From Nemopilema nomurai (Eukaryota; Cnidaria; Scyphozoa; Rhizostomeae; Rhizostomatidae), in NCBI GenBank assembly GCA_003864495.1, contig ML133493.1, positions 999,820-1,063,819 of the forward strand: DNA of 64,000 nucleotides, in the 5' to 3' direction. The notes under the pieces were generated by a model, which saw only the letters and a list, made by a program, of their open reading frames with translations, did no database searches and had not been told where the DNA came from. A program made the translations under genes and the position numbers. Of this stretch, positions 13,415 to 26,000 are shown piece after piece (position 1 is the stretch's first letter; the number at the start of each line of letters is the position of its first letter).

Positions 13415-13807
13415 TCACATTTTCAGAATAATTGATAATTCTATTCGCTCCCCTACAACTTCTTTCCGACGGAGGCTGACTAAAGTCAAGCGCCTCGCAT
13501 TGAATACGAGACGAGACAAAAAGTTCGCGATGGTCTTGCTGCCACGTGACGACTTTTGTTTTGCATGTTTTGCATTTCGTCGGCCATTACTCACAACAAC
13601 GAAGCATCTGTCGCTAAACTTACTGCCGCCGGCATCAATGAGTTCTGCTCTGAAGGAGACACTTGATTCATTTCGCAAGTTCGTCATTTTCTTTGACAGA
13701 CTCTTATGCGGTGGCTTCCATTTACGCCGACAAGCCCCGCAGGTCATCTGCGGAAAATCTGCTGGAATGCCAGTGATGCCTTTAGGGTGAAACCGCTCCA
13801 GCAGCAT
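13415..13807 (-). CDS. Hypothetical 130-aa basic ORF downstream of MITF
   Basis: This is an uninterrupted minus-strand frame, GC-richer than its surroundings, that remains open upstream of its first ATG to about 13870. The translation begins MLLERFHPKGITGIP, has a single CxxC pair in MTCGACRRKWKPP, and is Lys/Arg-rich (NAKHAKQKSSRG, SLRRKEV). The CxxC, basic linker and later KH-containing motif vaguely recall small zinc-ribbon proteins of the human C18orf21 or RNase P/MRP Rpp21 kind, but the second Cys pair is absent, so I do not assign it. It starts only about 220 bp below the MITF stop codon on the same strand and could equally be chance ORF inside the MITF 3' UTR. Confidence 0.3.
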   Translation of the reverse strand: MLLERFHPKGITGIPADFPQMTCGACRRKWKPPHKSLSKKMTNLRNESSVSFRAELIDAGGSKFSDRCFVVVSNGRRNAKHAKQKSSRGSKTIANFLSRLVFNARRLTLVSLRRKEVVGERIELSIILKM

Positions 13808-14027
13808 TTGTGCCCATTTCTTTAAAGCATTTGGACGTGCATCAGTTTCGAGTGGTGCATCCTCAACGTTGCTTACTTATTCGTATCGAAATAAACCTGC
13901 ATTGCCAGAGGTTGTACAGTAGTGTAATTACGAGAAATCATTCTAAGAGCCAATTCGCTAAAGTGGATCAGGTTGCTTATCATTTGATTACAATCAAGAG
14001 CACCGTGTCGCTGCGGCCGGCAATCAG

Positions 14028-17000
14028 TTACTCCTCCTCCATAATGACGCAGTCGTCGTCACTGACCAAGCTCTGCATCGAGCTCAAATGCGAGGCCTCG
14101 CCTGCACTTTCCGGGCTGCGCTCCACCAGACTGAGGTTGGACGCCGGAACGGGGCTCGCCATCGTCGAAGATGAAGCAGCTCTATTTCTATCGCTCGATA
14201 ACAGGTTGGCCAGGTTTAGGCCTGTACTCAGTCTCAAGTTCGATGTCAACGTTGGAGACGGCAACTGGGTTGGAATGCTTGATGCTCGCAGTATCAATTC
14301 CAGTTCCTGGAGACGAAGACAAATTCCCATTATTCTGAACTGTATCGTGATAGCGAGCGACACAATTTCTTGAAAGTGATAGCGAAGCGATTTCTAGAAA
14401 CTGCCTAATTCTAGCTTGCACTAGTGGACAACATGGCTCTTCAGCCGACAAATTTTTTATCTGCTTAAGTCCAGACTGTCCAGGAAATGCTTCGCTACGA
14501 TTACAGAACCAACCAGTACAAAATGGCTCCCTGCGGCAAATCAGCACATTCAAACAAGGATATTGTTACAGTGCGGAATGAGCCCTCCCGCCCTATCAAA
14601 ATCATTAGTCAAAAGAACTGCATTAGTCCAACCGAAGAGCCATTAATGGTTTTTGATTTTGATTGATGCACCAGCCTTTGGGTTGCAGAGAAACAGGGTC
14701 AGTAACAGAATCCACGCTCACAATGTTGAATATTAAAGCACACCAAGCCCACCCCAGCTTATTAATACAGTAGCCAAACAGAATTAAACAAGAATTAAGA
14801 ATCGTGATCGGGGCGACACAGTCCCTCATCTTGCTGCTTTGAAATTTGATGAGAGGATTACTATTTAAATTCGTCTTCACACTTAAGCAAGAGTTTACAT
14901 AGGTCGGCGATTCGATTGGATATGCAAACGATTGGCAATCGTGCCTTACTTCTCTAATCTAATGAAAAACCGTGTATTTACATCACAGCCTCCTGTTTCA
15001 ACCGTGTTTTTACATAACTCTTATATGTCAAATCTGAGAGGAATGTTTGAGAAAAAGCTTTTGTGAATGTTTTCTAGATGCTTGTAAAGTTCTAGTAGAC
15101 CAGAAAATTGATGACACAATTGTGCGTCAACAGACACGTCAAAATATTTTCTTGATTTAGCTACTTTTGTTTGACCGGCTTCACATGAAATTCTACTTGC
15201 AAGCACTCCCCATTAATAACAACACATGTGATGAAATGATGAAACAATGCTTTAACATATGTGTATAGGCATAAACATTGAGGTTACATATATTTAAACA
15301 TTTTTGGCAGAAAATGAAAAGCGAGAAAAGCGAGGTACCTGAACTCTGAGGGTGAGCTGTTTGTTCCTTTCTTCAAGCGTTTTGTTTTGTGAATCGACGT
15401 CCTTGAAGCGCTCTCTCTCCCTCATCAATCGCTTTATGTAATCAACAGACGACTTTAAGATCGTGCCCTTGTTTTGCTTAGAATCGCTATGGAAAAAGCC
15501 TCTATAAAAGGATTGCAGGAATTTCGAAATACTTATCAATTGCTGGTGTCGACGAATTGCCAAAAGACAATAGTCTCGCAGTCAAAGCTAAAGAAAAGTT
15601 GACATAAAAATAATTCGATTATTGGTGTGTTCATTGGCCCAAATATCGTAAGCATGAAATTAGAAGCTATACGAATTCTTATGAGCTCCACAGTGAATTC
15701 GCAAACAGCTTCAAAGTCACCCGAGGGTCGTCCTTCCAGCAGGCATCAATCTACGAATGCAAATCTAATCAATGCACGTGTTAGAGAACGTTTGTGATCT
15801 AACAAAAACTCGTGCTCAGGACATACACAATGCAAATCTAAAGTGGGCATTGCATTGACCTCATATCTAACTTCTGTCAAAGCCAAATCAATAGTTGATT
15901 ACCTGTCGGTCTTTGGAATCAACGTCCCCAGTTCTCGAATTCTGTCATTTATATTGTATCTTCTTCTTCGTTCAACTAAAAAAGTCGAAAATGAGTCGCT
16001 GAACATGGAGACTAGTTAGAATTATATGAAAAGACCCCCCATAACTCTACGAAAGATGACATCCCAAATACTCCTTGTTTTCTCTTCAGTGACACCCCGC
16101 TTCATCGACTACGTTAATAGGGCTCCGAGGGCATATTGATGATAAACACCATAATGATGTTACGTCATATCATGCCTTCTCCAGCCCAAATCTCTAATAC
16201 TCCAAGTCACATCCACTTCATTTCCCTCTTCATTCTGCCATTTGAAATACATGCACTTGTTCCTCCCTTACCACGCGTGTTACCATCCACTTTTCTGAAC
16301 CAAACAGTACCTTGTAACCCAAGATTTATAGAAGCAGTATACCAATTCTTTTGAAACTAACAAGATTCATTTGGAAATTAAGTCAGACAGTAACAAAACA
16401 AACAGACTTACTCATGTTGTGGTTGTCTTTCTTCTGCCTGTCTTTCGCAAAAATCTGGGTACCGCAAGGACTTGTTGGAGCTGTAACAAAACGTAGAGCT
16501 TTCAGAGTAGGATGTGTCATACAAGGGAGCACGGCTTTCAAAGAGGTACTTTTCTTCGCAATACAAAGACACGGAAAATCTTAAAAGTCCGGGCTCCAAG
16601 TTGATATAAAACGTTTACCGAGAAACACACGAGACTTGACTTCGTTGATTTTAGCACTTGAAAGATTGATAGTTGATACATTTCTGAACATTCCAGGGCA
16701 ACTCTGTCATTGAAAATTTTATCATATTGCTATAAAAAAAATCACGCACCTTCTCGCTTAACTTTAGCAGGACAGGATGCCGAGATTTGCAAAGACGTCT
16801 GCTGCAAAAAAAAAGCAGCAGTATAAGATGCGAACTCACAACAGAAAGTCATATACATATACATGGTAATTTAAAACATATTTAAAGACCAAACTTATGC
16901 CAAAGACCAAACATGCTACGTTGATACAAATCACCGATAACGGGCAGCTTTTTAGCCGAATATCCGGAAATTGTAGAGGTTTTGAAAAACTACTACTTAA

Positions 17001-20000
17001 AAGGAAAGTTGGGGATTTAAATTTACCAATCACCAAAAGCCCAGTAGTACATGCATTGAAAGATTTAAACTGCTAGATCATAGCACCCTATTTCATATAC
17101 GATGCTGACACTAAGGCCTCGGTAATTAAAGCGTTAATTAATTCATTAGGCTAATGGGATCAAAGTGACATGACTATAGTATGTTAATACCGGAGCCCCG
17201 GGCTAAGATGAAAACAGCTCCGGTAAAGGTATCGAGTATTCATCCGAATGGGTTATTAGCGTTTGTACGAGTCACTGGCAATTATTTCGTTATCCGTCTA
17301 GCGCTGGCTGCCCTTCAGGTTTGACAAGCAGTGCTGCTGCCCAGAGTCTGGCCTAGGTATCAGCCATCATTGAGGCTACTCTGTTTCCAGTCAAGCATGC
17401 ACACAGCAGTGCGACAACCTAATCATCTAATCAATCAACCTAATCATCTAATCATCCAACATTTAAGGAACCCGTCCATACCTTGTCATACGTCTGTTCT
17501 CCACACAAATCAGGAGCATACAAATCCATAAGGCCCGTGTTTGTGGGCAGCTGTCAAAAATGAAATACAGCAGTTATAGCTAAATAGATGACGCAGTGAC
17601 GTAATAATGACGCAAAATTTCTTCAATAGGTCCGTTAACAACATATGATCTAGGCTTCGCATGACCGTGGAGGAAAAGTTTGAACAGCTGCAAGTTCAAA
17701 TGCCACAGACGAGCTTAAGTACCATTGCTAGGAAAATTGCTTCACGCGAAGTGTGCCTAACATTTGCACAACCCTAGTTTACTAGATCCACGAGATGCCC
17801 GTCCAGTCTGGGCCTCCGACCTCTTAGAGATTTCACAACACAAAACGATGCAAGACCTGCCTCCATGCAAGTCACACTTAACTACAAGCAAGAAACGCTT
17901 CATGTTCCAGAAATCATGCCTAAATATTCCTTTGGGCATCTGTCTAGCGGTTGAGTTTTAGATGGATAAATGTGAATTACTAAGACAAGACACAACTTAC
18001 TGTTGTTGAGAAAGGCAATCCATCCCCAAACATATTTAAGTCTTCATTGACTGTATCCACTTGTCTAAGAGGAGCAAAAGAAAAAATACAATGGAACACA
18101 TGGTCGGATGAAAGAAAGCACTTGCATAATTCCTCCTTCTTAGAATTATTACCTAATCAGTACTTCCTGCAAGGAAACTTCATTCTTCCAGCTGAGCATT
18201 GCACAAACAGTCTCAAATGAATATTCGGCCAAATAGGAATGTCGGTACGCGATAAAAAAAATTAACTTTCCGGTATAGATGATAAACACAAGCGACAACC
18301 ACCATTATGGAAAAGAATAGCTTATTTTTGGAATTCCAAGGAACCCGCACAATAATTTCCAGGAAATAAGGCGTAGCTTGGATAGCGCGTAATGGGTGCA
18401 GCAAATTAAATTGGAGACCGTGAAAGTTTGCGTCTCATTAAAGTATCAATTGAATGCGTTCTCGAGTCGCTGGTTATACCCAAGAGCAAATCAGAGAATT
18501 AAATTCGCCAATAATGCCTCATTTGGGTGCATTCTGGGCGCATCTAAACGAATTCAATTCGCTGCACTCAAAATGCGCTGTCCAAACTACGCCTAAGGAA
18601 CAGTATAACTTGGTATAGCAGACGAAAATGAATTGGTGACAAAATCCCAGAAGTTGTTGAGTTGCAAAGCTGATGGTTTTGGAGCCTGACAGTGGAGGCA
18701 GTGGTGTCATCTTTAGTGAAAGAGTCTGGTCATGAAGAAGTCTTTTGAGTGCTCTGTGGAATAACTGACAACTGCTGAATTTCTTTGCAATAAGATTGGT
18801 CACTATACTAGCGAGGCAGGCACCCTGAAAAGTTTACCAAAGGAAGTTGGAGACCTACCCAAAGAAGTCCTCTAGCAAACTGTCGACCTGTAGAAAGACA
18901 TCAAATTACTGATGCAAACATGCAGAACAAGATATTGCCATTTGAACAAATGCCATTATGGAGAAGGTAGAGCGTGCCACTCAACCTCTAAGGAAAGAAT
19001 TATTATATAACGTGGGCTGATTGTAATTATTACGCAGCTGATATTACAATTTAAAAATTATATATAACTCAATTTTGGGCAGTAAACATCGTGATGCAAT
19101 GTTGAAATGTAAATGTGAAACTATGAAAAGCTAGTCAACTATGAACGAACAACAAAACATTATGGCCTGATTGAGTTCATGATCATTTTGTATAAACTGA
19201 CACTACAAAGAATTTTAGGAAGTCGAAGATTGATCTTAAGAGCAAATTAGACAAAGACAACGCTGTAATATACAAATTTATGTCCAAGTAAAAATGTGTC
19301 ATGCAGACGAGCCACAAAATGTTGCGGACAAAAATTCATAATAGAGATATGGAACAATACAACGGTGAACCTAACCTGTATTATCAAAAGATTGTTTTCA
19401 AATTTACCAACTCCCGTTGGGAACTCTCTCACGATGGAGGATAACTGATAATTGGTTGCCCATTATTTATTTACAATTTTGACCAGCGACCACCAAATCA
19501 TCGAGGCTACCGGACACATGTTCAAAGTAAGAAGCCAAATCTTGGCAGATATGGTCTTAGCAAAGAAAGGCAAAGACAAATATCATATATGATCTTTTAT
19601 TTCCAGGCCAGCATTCTGAACTAGGTTATATGCTGGGCCCTTATGCGAATTTGGCGTTTAAAATGTTTGGGATTTCAAAGGATCATGATAATCGACGTTT
19701 CAGGGGCACAAACTAATTTTGAAAAACTGTGTTTACATAAGATCCTAACGAAATAAAATTGCTTTTTACCTCGTTGCTCGCGACGGAGGAGTCAGCTACA
19801 TCTGAAGTGGCAGGAGAAGCCACATTAGTGAAATTGAATTGATCAAAAGTTCTTTGGCTCCCTGAATCTAGAGGAAGAGCGGGTCGGAAGCTCAGCCTCT
19901 GTTGGGTGTTGTAAAATTCCTTCACCTGCTTCTTCTGCTGCTGTTTTAGATGGTACGGCGTGGGGTTTTCCAACTTTGTCCGCACCTAGAAAATCAAATT

Positions 20001-23000
20001 CGGCAAGCTGAAAACAGAGCTGAATTATAAAAGAAATATCTTAATGGTTGTAAAATTAAAGCGAATAACGAAAACAAAAGGATTTAATAATCGGCGAAAT
20101 GCGATGAAGAATTTATTTTTATCAATTCTCAAGTCGTAGACAACGATTTGAGAGGAGTCTGGCTGCGTGTCCATGGACATTCACTGCCACTTACGGTTTC
20201 AGTAGAAGCCACATAAATACTTGACGAGGAGACATTTCTTTAGCTTCGAGCACACGTGAGACAAGGCTTGACAGTTAATTCATTACTGCATTTAAATTAC
20301 AAAGAACATACCCATCAGCTTATTATAAGGGTTAAGTGACAGTGTTTTCTTAAAGGGCTCTAACATGGGGCAAGAAGAGGGTGGAAGTGAGTTCATAACC
20401 CGTACCCAGTCATTCACTATAATTTCCTTGTTTGTTTTAGCTAGCAGAAAAAAATTGCAAATGAGTGGAAAGTTCATTTAAAATCGATTAAAACCGTTAC
20501 TTTATACAGGATTGATTACTTCGCCAGAGACACTGGCTGACAAAATCCACCTACAAATAAACAACTGTGTACTTTTGCAGCTAACAAAGCAGATGAACGA
20601 CACACGAGATTTGCGTTCCACTGACTAAATATTGAGCCTAGCGATGCGCAGACATTGATCAGAAACTAAGGAGTCCCTGGACAAACACTTTGTGTGCATT
20701 GGCGGTACGCATTCGTTGCGATTTATTGAGCACTTGATTATTTCGAGCATAATCAAGCGACTTCCCAAGGCAGCGTTGAACTTCTGAAGGGAGGGATTAT
20801 TGGCGAGCCCTTGAATGTATTTACAGGTTATGAATATGATGATCACGTCAATGACTCGTCTTGACTTCACCCGTTTCAAAAGTGCTGGCATATCCCCCCT
20901 AAGACTGGGGGATATCTCTATTAGCATGGCACAGAGAGTCGCAAAACTCTCGATTGCAGCACCAAAATACTGTTCACTTGTCAACGAACGATATTACAAA
21001 CCAGAACATGATTTTGGTGTTGCTTCTGAAAGCTTTAAAAAACATCCTCGAGCAACAAAAGGACAATTTTGGCACGCATTTGGTTTGGCCCTGTCCTCTG
21101 TGAATTCATGGCTCAAAAATGGTACCAATCTGAAGTCAATCCCCACCAACCCAAGACGCTCACTCGTCGATTCTGTGCGTTATTCCTGTCAAAACATGAC
21201 TACAGTTCTGAGGATGATGACAATTATCATGATGACCCCAAATGTTCCAACTTGGTACTTTGAGGCACTTTGTTACACTTCGCAGCACCTTGGCAACAAA
21301 GGACAGCGAAGTGATCACACAACTGAGATGTTATTGGGGCTTGAAGCCTTAACACCTGATGAAAAGGAACCCTAAATTCATTAGAAGGGGATCTAGTATC
21401 TATCTATTATTTAACCAAAAAACTTATTGGCATGTTGCGAACTAGAAAGATTACTAGATTTGAGCAACACACTTTTTTATAGGAATAAAGTCTTTAAGAA
21501 TATCGAGGCTCAAAAGTGCTAAAATTAAAGAATAATTTAAAAATAATGCCAGGCTCAACCTTCATAGAGACTAAAATGTCTCCTTAATCTGAGTTTTCTC
21601 CCAAAGCAAGACAAATAGACACTTTTTGTGTTCTAAAATACATTCAGCCGCGCGAGTAATTTATGGTGAAGCAGCACATCAACGAAACATAATATTATTT
21701 TGGTTGATCTTAAGGCGAATTTACAGCTTATGCTGGGCGAGAAAAATTTAAGAATAACCTTAGGCTCAAAATTGAAAGTTTTTTTTCAAAATATTGGGGC
21801 TTGGCAAAAAGTTAGATATTCTTATAAAAAAGTGTGTATTTAACAACCATCATGAGACTTATTTTTATCCATTTGTTTTGTTATAAAAAGTTTGATAATT
21901 AGCTGTTCGGTTGATTTGAGGTTGTTCTATTCTCTCCAATTAATAATTTTACTGAGATCCTTGGAAGAGATCCTACATAAATTTGATTTCGGGAATTTTT
22001 GAATTAAAAACTACTTCCTTACTAACGCCCCTTCCTCATAACGCCCTCCCTAAAAAACTAAAAAATAAATAAACGGCTCGTTAAAAAGATACGGTATTCA
22101 GCTCTAAATCCAGGGAGTCACTGACGCTGCGAAGGACAGAATGAGGAGGAAGAGGAAGGAAGAAGACCACGAGGGCAAAAGGAAACGACACGAAGGAGCA
22201 GGCTTTAATGATATTGCAGTTGAAGCATGGTTGAAGTAGTGCTAACTCAAGACCAAATAGTCTAATGCTCAACACGGAGGAGAAACAAAAGGCGTTTGAC
22301 AGTAAAACTGGCAGTAACTAAGACATGGGATAGTGTTTACAGCCTACTGGCGCAAGTGGAATGGCGGATGGGGACTTTTTCTGGATTGGAGAGCCGAATG
22401 CAGGGCCTACGACGAAGGGGGGCCATGGCCCCCTCACTTTTTTGTAAAGCAATAGAGCTTTTTCAAACATCTTTTGTTATGGTTTTTAAATCTCCCTTGG
22501 CCCCTCCACTTTCCAACCTGCGTTGGAGCCCATGGAATGAATGAATGAATGAAATTGAGACACCACCGAAACCACAGCCATTGACGCAACTGCATTTAGA
22601 ACTTATCCGAAAGAGGACCCTGGTTGAAATGAAAGTTGCGCAAAGTTTGTGGTGGACATGTTGGAGCTTGCACTGGCGTGCGCTCTGATGATGGCTGCGA
22701 GGGATTGAACACGGGTGGGAAGCGGATTAAGCTCTGCTCACCTAATAAATCGTGCCAAGGAGAAATTGGTACCTGGGTAATAATCCGCGAAAACAAAGTG
22801 ATCGGGTAATATTAAAATAAGCTCTTGTTTAGGAACTAAGAAGGCAGCGACAATTGCGAGCTGAGCGCAAATAGCATGGGGATGTAATATTCTCGATAAG
22901 ACAAACACGATGGCGGCATGATGGGGCGCGCTTGTCATTGAGGGATGATTGCAGCCGAGGGGTATTTGCAGAAGTGACAGCATCGCATTAGTAGCGAAAT

Positions 23001-26000
23001 CTAGCAAGACAGCTGTGCGAAGAATCTCTAAATTTCAAGTGACATGAAAAAGCAGACCCTTCGACCGCGTGTTCACTATGGTTCATAAAAAGGGGGGAGG
23101 GGGCACGATTCGAGACAGGAGGTGAAGGAACACCTCTCATTGAACGTGCAGAACTCAAGCATGGCTTTGTTAGGAGATATAATTAAAAAAAATATTCAAC
23201 AATTGTTACAAAGGTCCAAAAATTTAGATTTTTTAATAAAGTCTCATAAAATTACTGAGTAACCTTACGTTTTCTGATAGTTTATTCCAATGGTTATTCC
23301 AATTTTTTAAGAAAATTATGCCCTTGTCAAAATCCCTGTGCCCTTGGAAAGAGTCGCCGGTTCTGACATCAGCTGTTTAAAACATTGTTATCTTGCTCTT
23401 TCTCTCGTCTCCCCCTTTTGTTTTCGGTGTTGAAAAACCCACAGCATCTTATTCAAACAATGTTGAAATAGTTCAAACAAGGGGAATCCCCTTTGAGGCT
23501 CGGATTCTGCATAGATCGCAGGCAAGCAATATTGCACAAAGATATAATTGAAAACTTGATTTAAATCATTTGTCAAGTGACGTTTAAACTTGACTACGGT
23601 GTGGACGAGAAAAGGCTAATTCAATGTATGAAGGTAAAAATTTAAATGGTAGGTGAAAATAAAAGAAACAAGAATATTGTTGCAAAAGAGTGACCGAAAA
23701 TGCAGTACGATAAACAGGGCTTTAACTTTAGTCGCAGCTTCATTCTAATGAAACAAATCGGCTGAGAAAGAAAACTTATAGAACCTAGAACTATTTTGGT
23801 AACGAGAGAGTCCATCTTCTAATGATAAGCGAAATATCAATAATGAAAATTAACGCTCGATAAGGCCATACCCTTTCAGTCTCCGTCAAGACAACAAAAA
23901 CCTTCTTTTTGTACCTTCCCTTTGTTGGCATATCCTCGACTTCTAGAAACAACCTAGCAGCAGCCACAGTAACAGAGTAGAATGTACTGCCAGGGCTGGC
24001 ATTCAGTTCGGCTGACGATCAAACAGAAGCAAACGGAACAGAGGTTAAGTAACCTGACCTGGCGACGCGAGCAGAGAAAATAACGGGGTGACACAATACA
24101 GATGACCTTTGTTAACAGCGTCTCACAGGGTTGCTGACAGAAATGAATAATGTCGCACAATTGTGGATCTGGCTGTGAAGCAGATCAAACATAGGTATTT
24201 CTAGAATTCGAAGCTGCATGGGGTAGCTGGATATAGCCTACAAAAGCAATCTTTTATGAAGCATTCGGATTTTTTGAGAATCTAAACTAGAAAATTGAAG
24301 GGAGTTCAAATGAAAAGAGACTGGTCTGTTGCAAAGTATTCTTGAAAATAATTGAAAGGTGTGGGTTTTTAGAATGAGGAGCACCACCGTGGACATTGAA
24401 AGTTCCACGGTGTAGAGAATAAGTTTTACGTAAAGATTTGGAAATATTTAGATATAAAGATATTTGGAAAAAACTGCTGGAACTCTGTGCAGGCCAATAA
24501 AATCGATAATTGTCACCGCCTTTCTTCCGATGAACAGTACCCAAAGACTGATGGATTCTGTGTGCAGCTGCAAAAAGTCTTCGGAATAATCGCAAAGCCT
24601 CCAAGTCATCCAGTCCTTTTTACCATAAGGCTTGAGGCTCTCATTTACGAAAATGTTCCATCATTAAGAAATGAGAAACAACGATCGAATAGCAAGCGTG
24701 TCAGCCACGATGGACTATTGTGAGCAGGCCCGTGCATGCTAATACCTGCCAGATTCCTCTGTCATGAAAATGACCTGAATAGATTTCCGAGAAGGCTACG
24801 CAGGGTAAACCGCGTCCTTTGCCTTCCGGGGCATTTGACTGTAAAGAATATTCAGGGAGTGGAGCACCGACAAGAGCTGGCTAGCCCCGCCGCATTCCCG
24901 TTGCCAGGGGGACTGGGGGCAAGGAAAATTGTAGCCAGTGGCAGGGTTTGTCCTATTTTTCGACTCGGTGGCGTAGTTTGTGTGACGTTTTACTTGCAGA
25001 ACTGGACAATCACTGAAACTCGTTCAAATTTCATGTCGACAGCTTTGAGTACCATGAATAAGAGAACCGCGATGTAGTGTAAAAGAAGGCTTTTGAAAAT
25101 CACTGCCATTTGCAATGGTCTTAAAACAACATGAAAATGCTTGTGAAAACCGCAGATACGAGGAGAGTTATGCGGGACTTATGTATGATCCTTGATTAAC
25201 ATCGCACAACGTGAAGCCTTTAATCAACTAATCGTGAGAAGGCGACTGGCGCTTTTTACCACTACACACACATCTAGGAGAACAGAGGCGCCTCAACACG
25301 AAAGACCTCCATGCAACGTTGGGCAACAAGGTTCATATACATAATGGTCAGGAAATTATCTGCACCTACGGGCGCTTTCTATTGCCTTGGCAATCATTTG
25401 TGCACCCAGTCCTAATAACATTTGGCAGGCTTCTTTGACTTGTTAGAAACAGTAGTCCTCAATGTAGGGTCAGCAATCTCCAATAGGCCCTTACCCCTCT
25501 TTTAATTTATTTTCCACAAGCATTTACAGTAGGCAAAAGGCTGTGCTCCAAGCAATTGCTAACAAAAGAAGGCCCTCTAGGTTCAAGTGACGTTTGGTAC
25601 CATTCTAGACTAATAAAGTAAAACATTAAACTGCGAACCAAAATAACCAATTCTGCACATGTCAACTTTCGCAGAAAATTTTCATTTGTAACATAATTCT
25701 TTGTTGTTTCCTAATTCATATTCTGAATCGAGCTTTATTTCACAAGACAATGGAGCTTGAAAAGGGTTGTGATTTAATCACTGAGCAATGCTCTACTCAA
25801 TAGACTAATATCTTTAAAGTTAATATCTTTAAAGTTAAAATACACTAAAGTTAGGTGTAATTATGTCACAGTCCACACTGAAAGGTCTTCCATTGCCACT
25901 CAAATTGTAAGCTTTCGGAAGCAGCAGGCAACCGTGATGAATAATTCCTTAAAGAGCAATGCATTTAGCCAAAAGAAAAACTTTTTTCTTGTCTTAACCT

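Noticed and set aside
17482..17550. Joining MITF exon 6 directly to the exon at 16412-16480
   Set aside because: Phases disagree; the intervening 52-nt exon at 16750-16801 resolves it and matches the family sequence.
19394..19460. Candidate MITF exon [12 protein letters not shown] between exons 3 and 5
   Set aside because: It does not resemble the family and its length does not repair the phase, unlike the 14-nt segment at 18153-18166.
24736..25077. 113-aa plus-strand frame in a MITF intron
   Set aside because: No domain, no splice context; locally GC-rich sequence lengthens frames by chance or reflects an old repeat.
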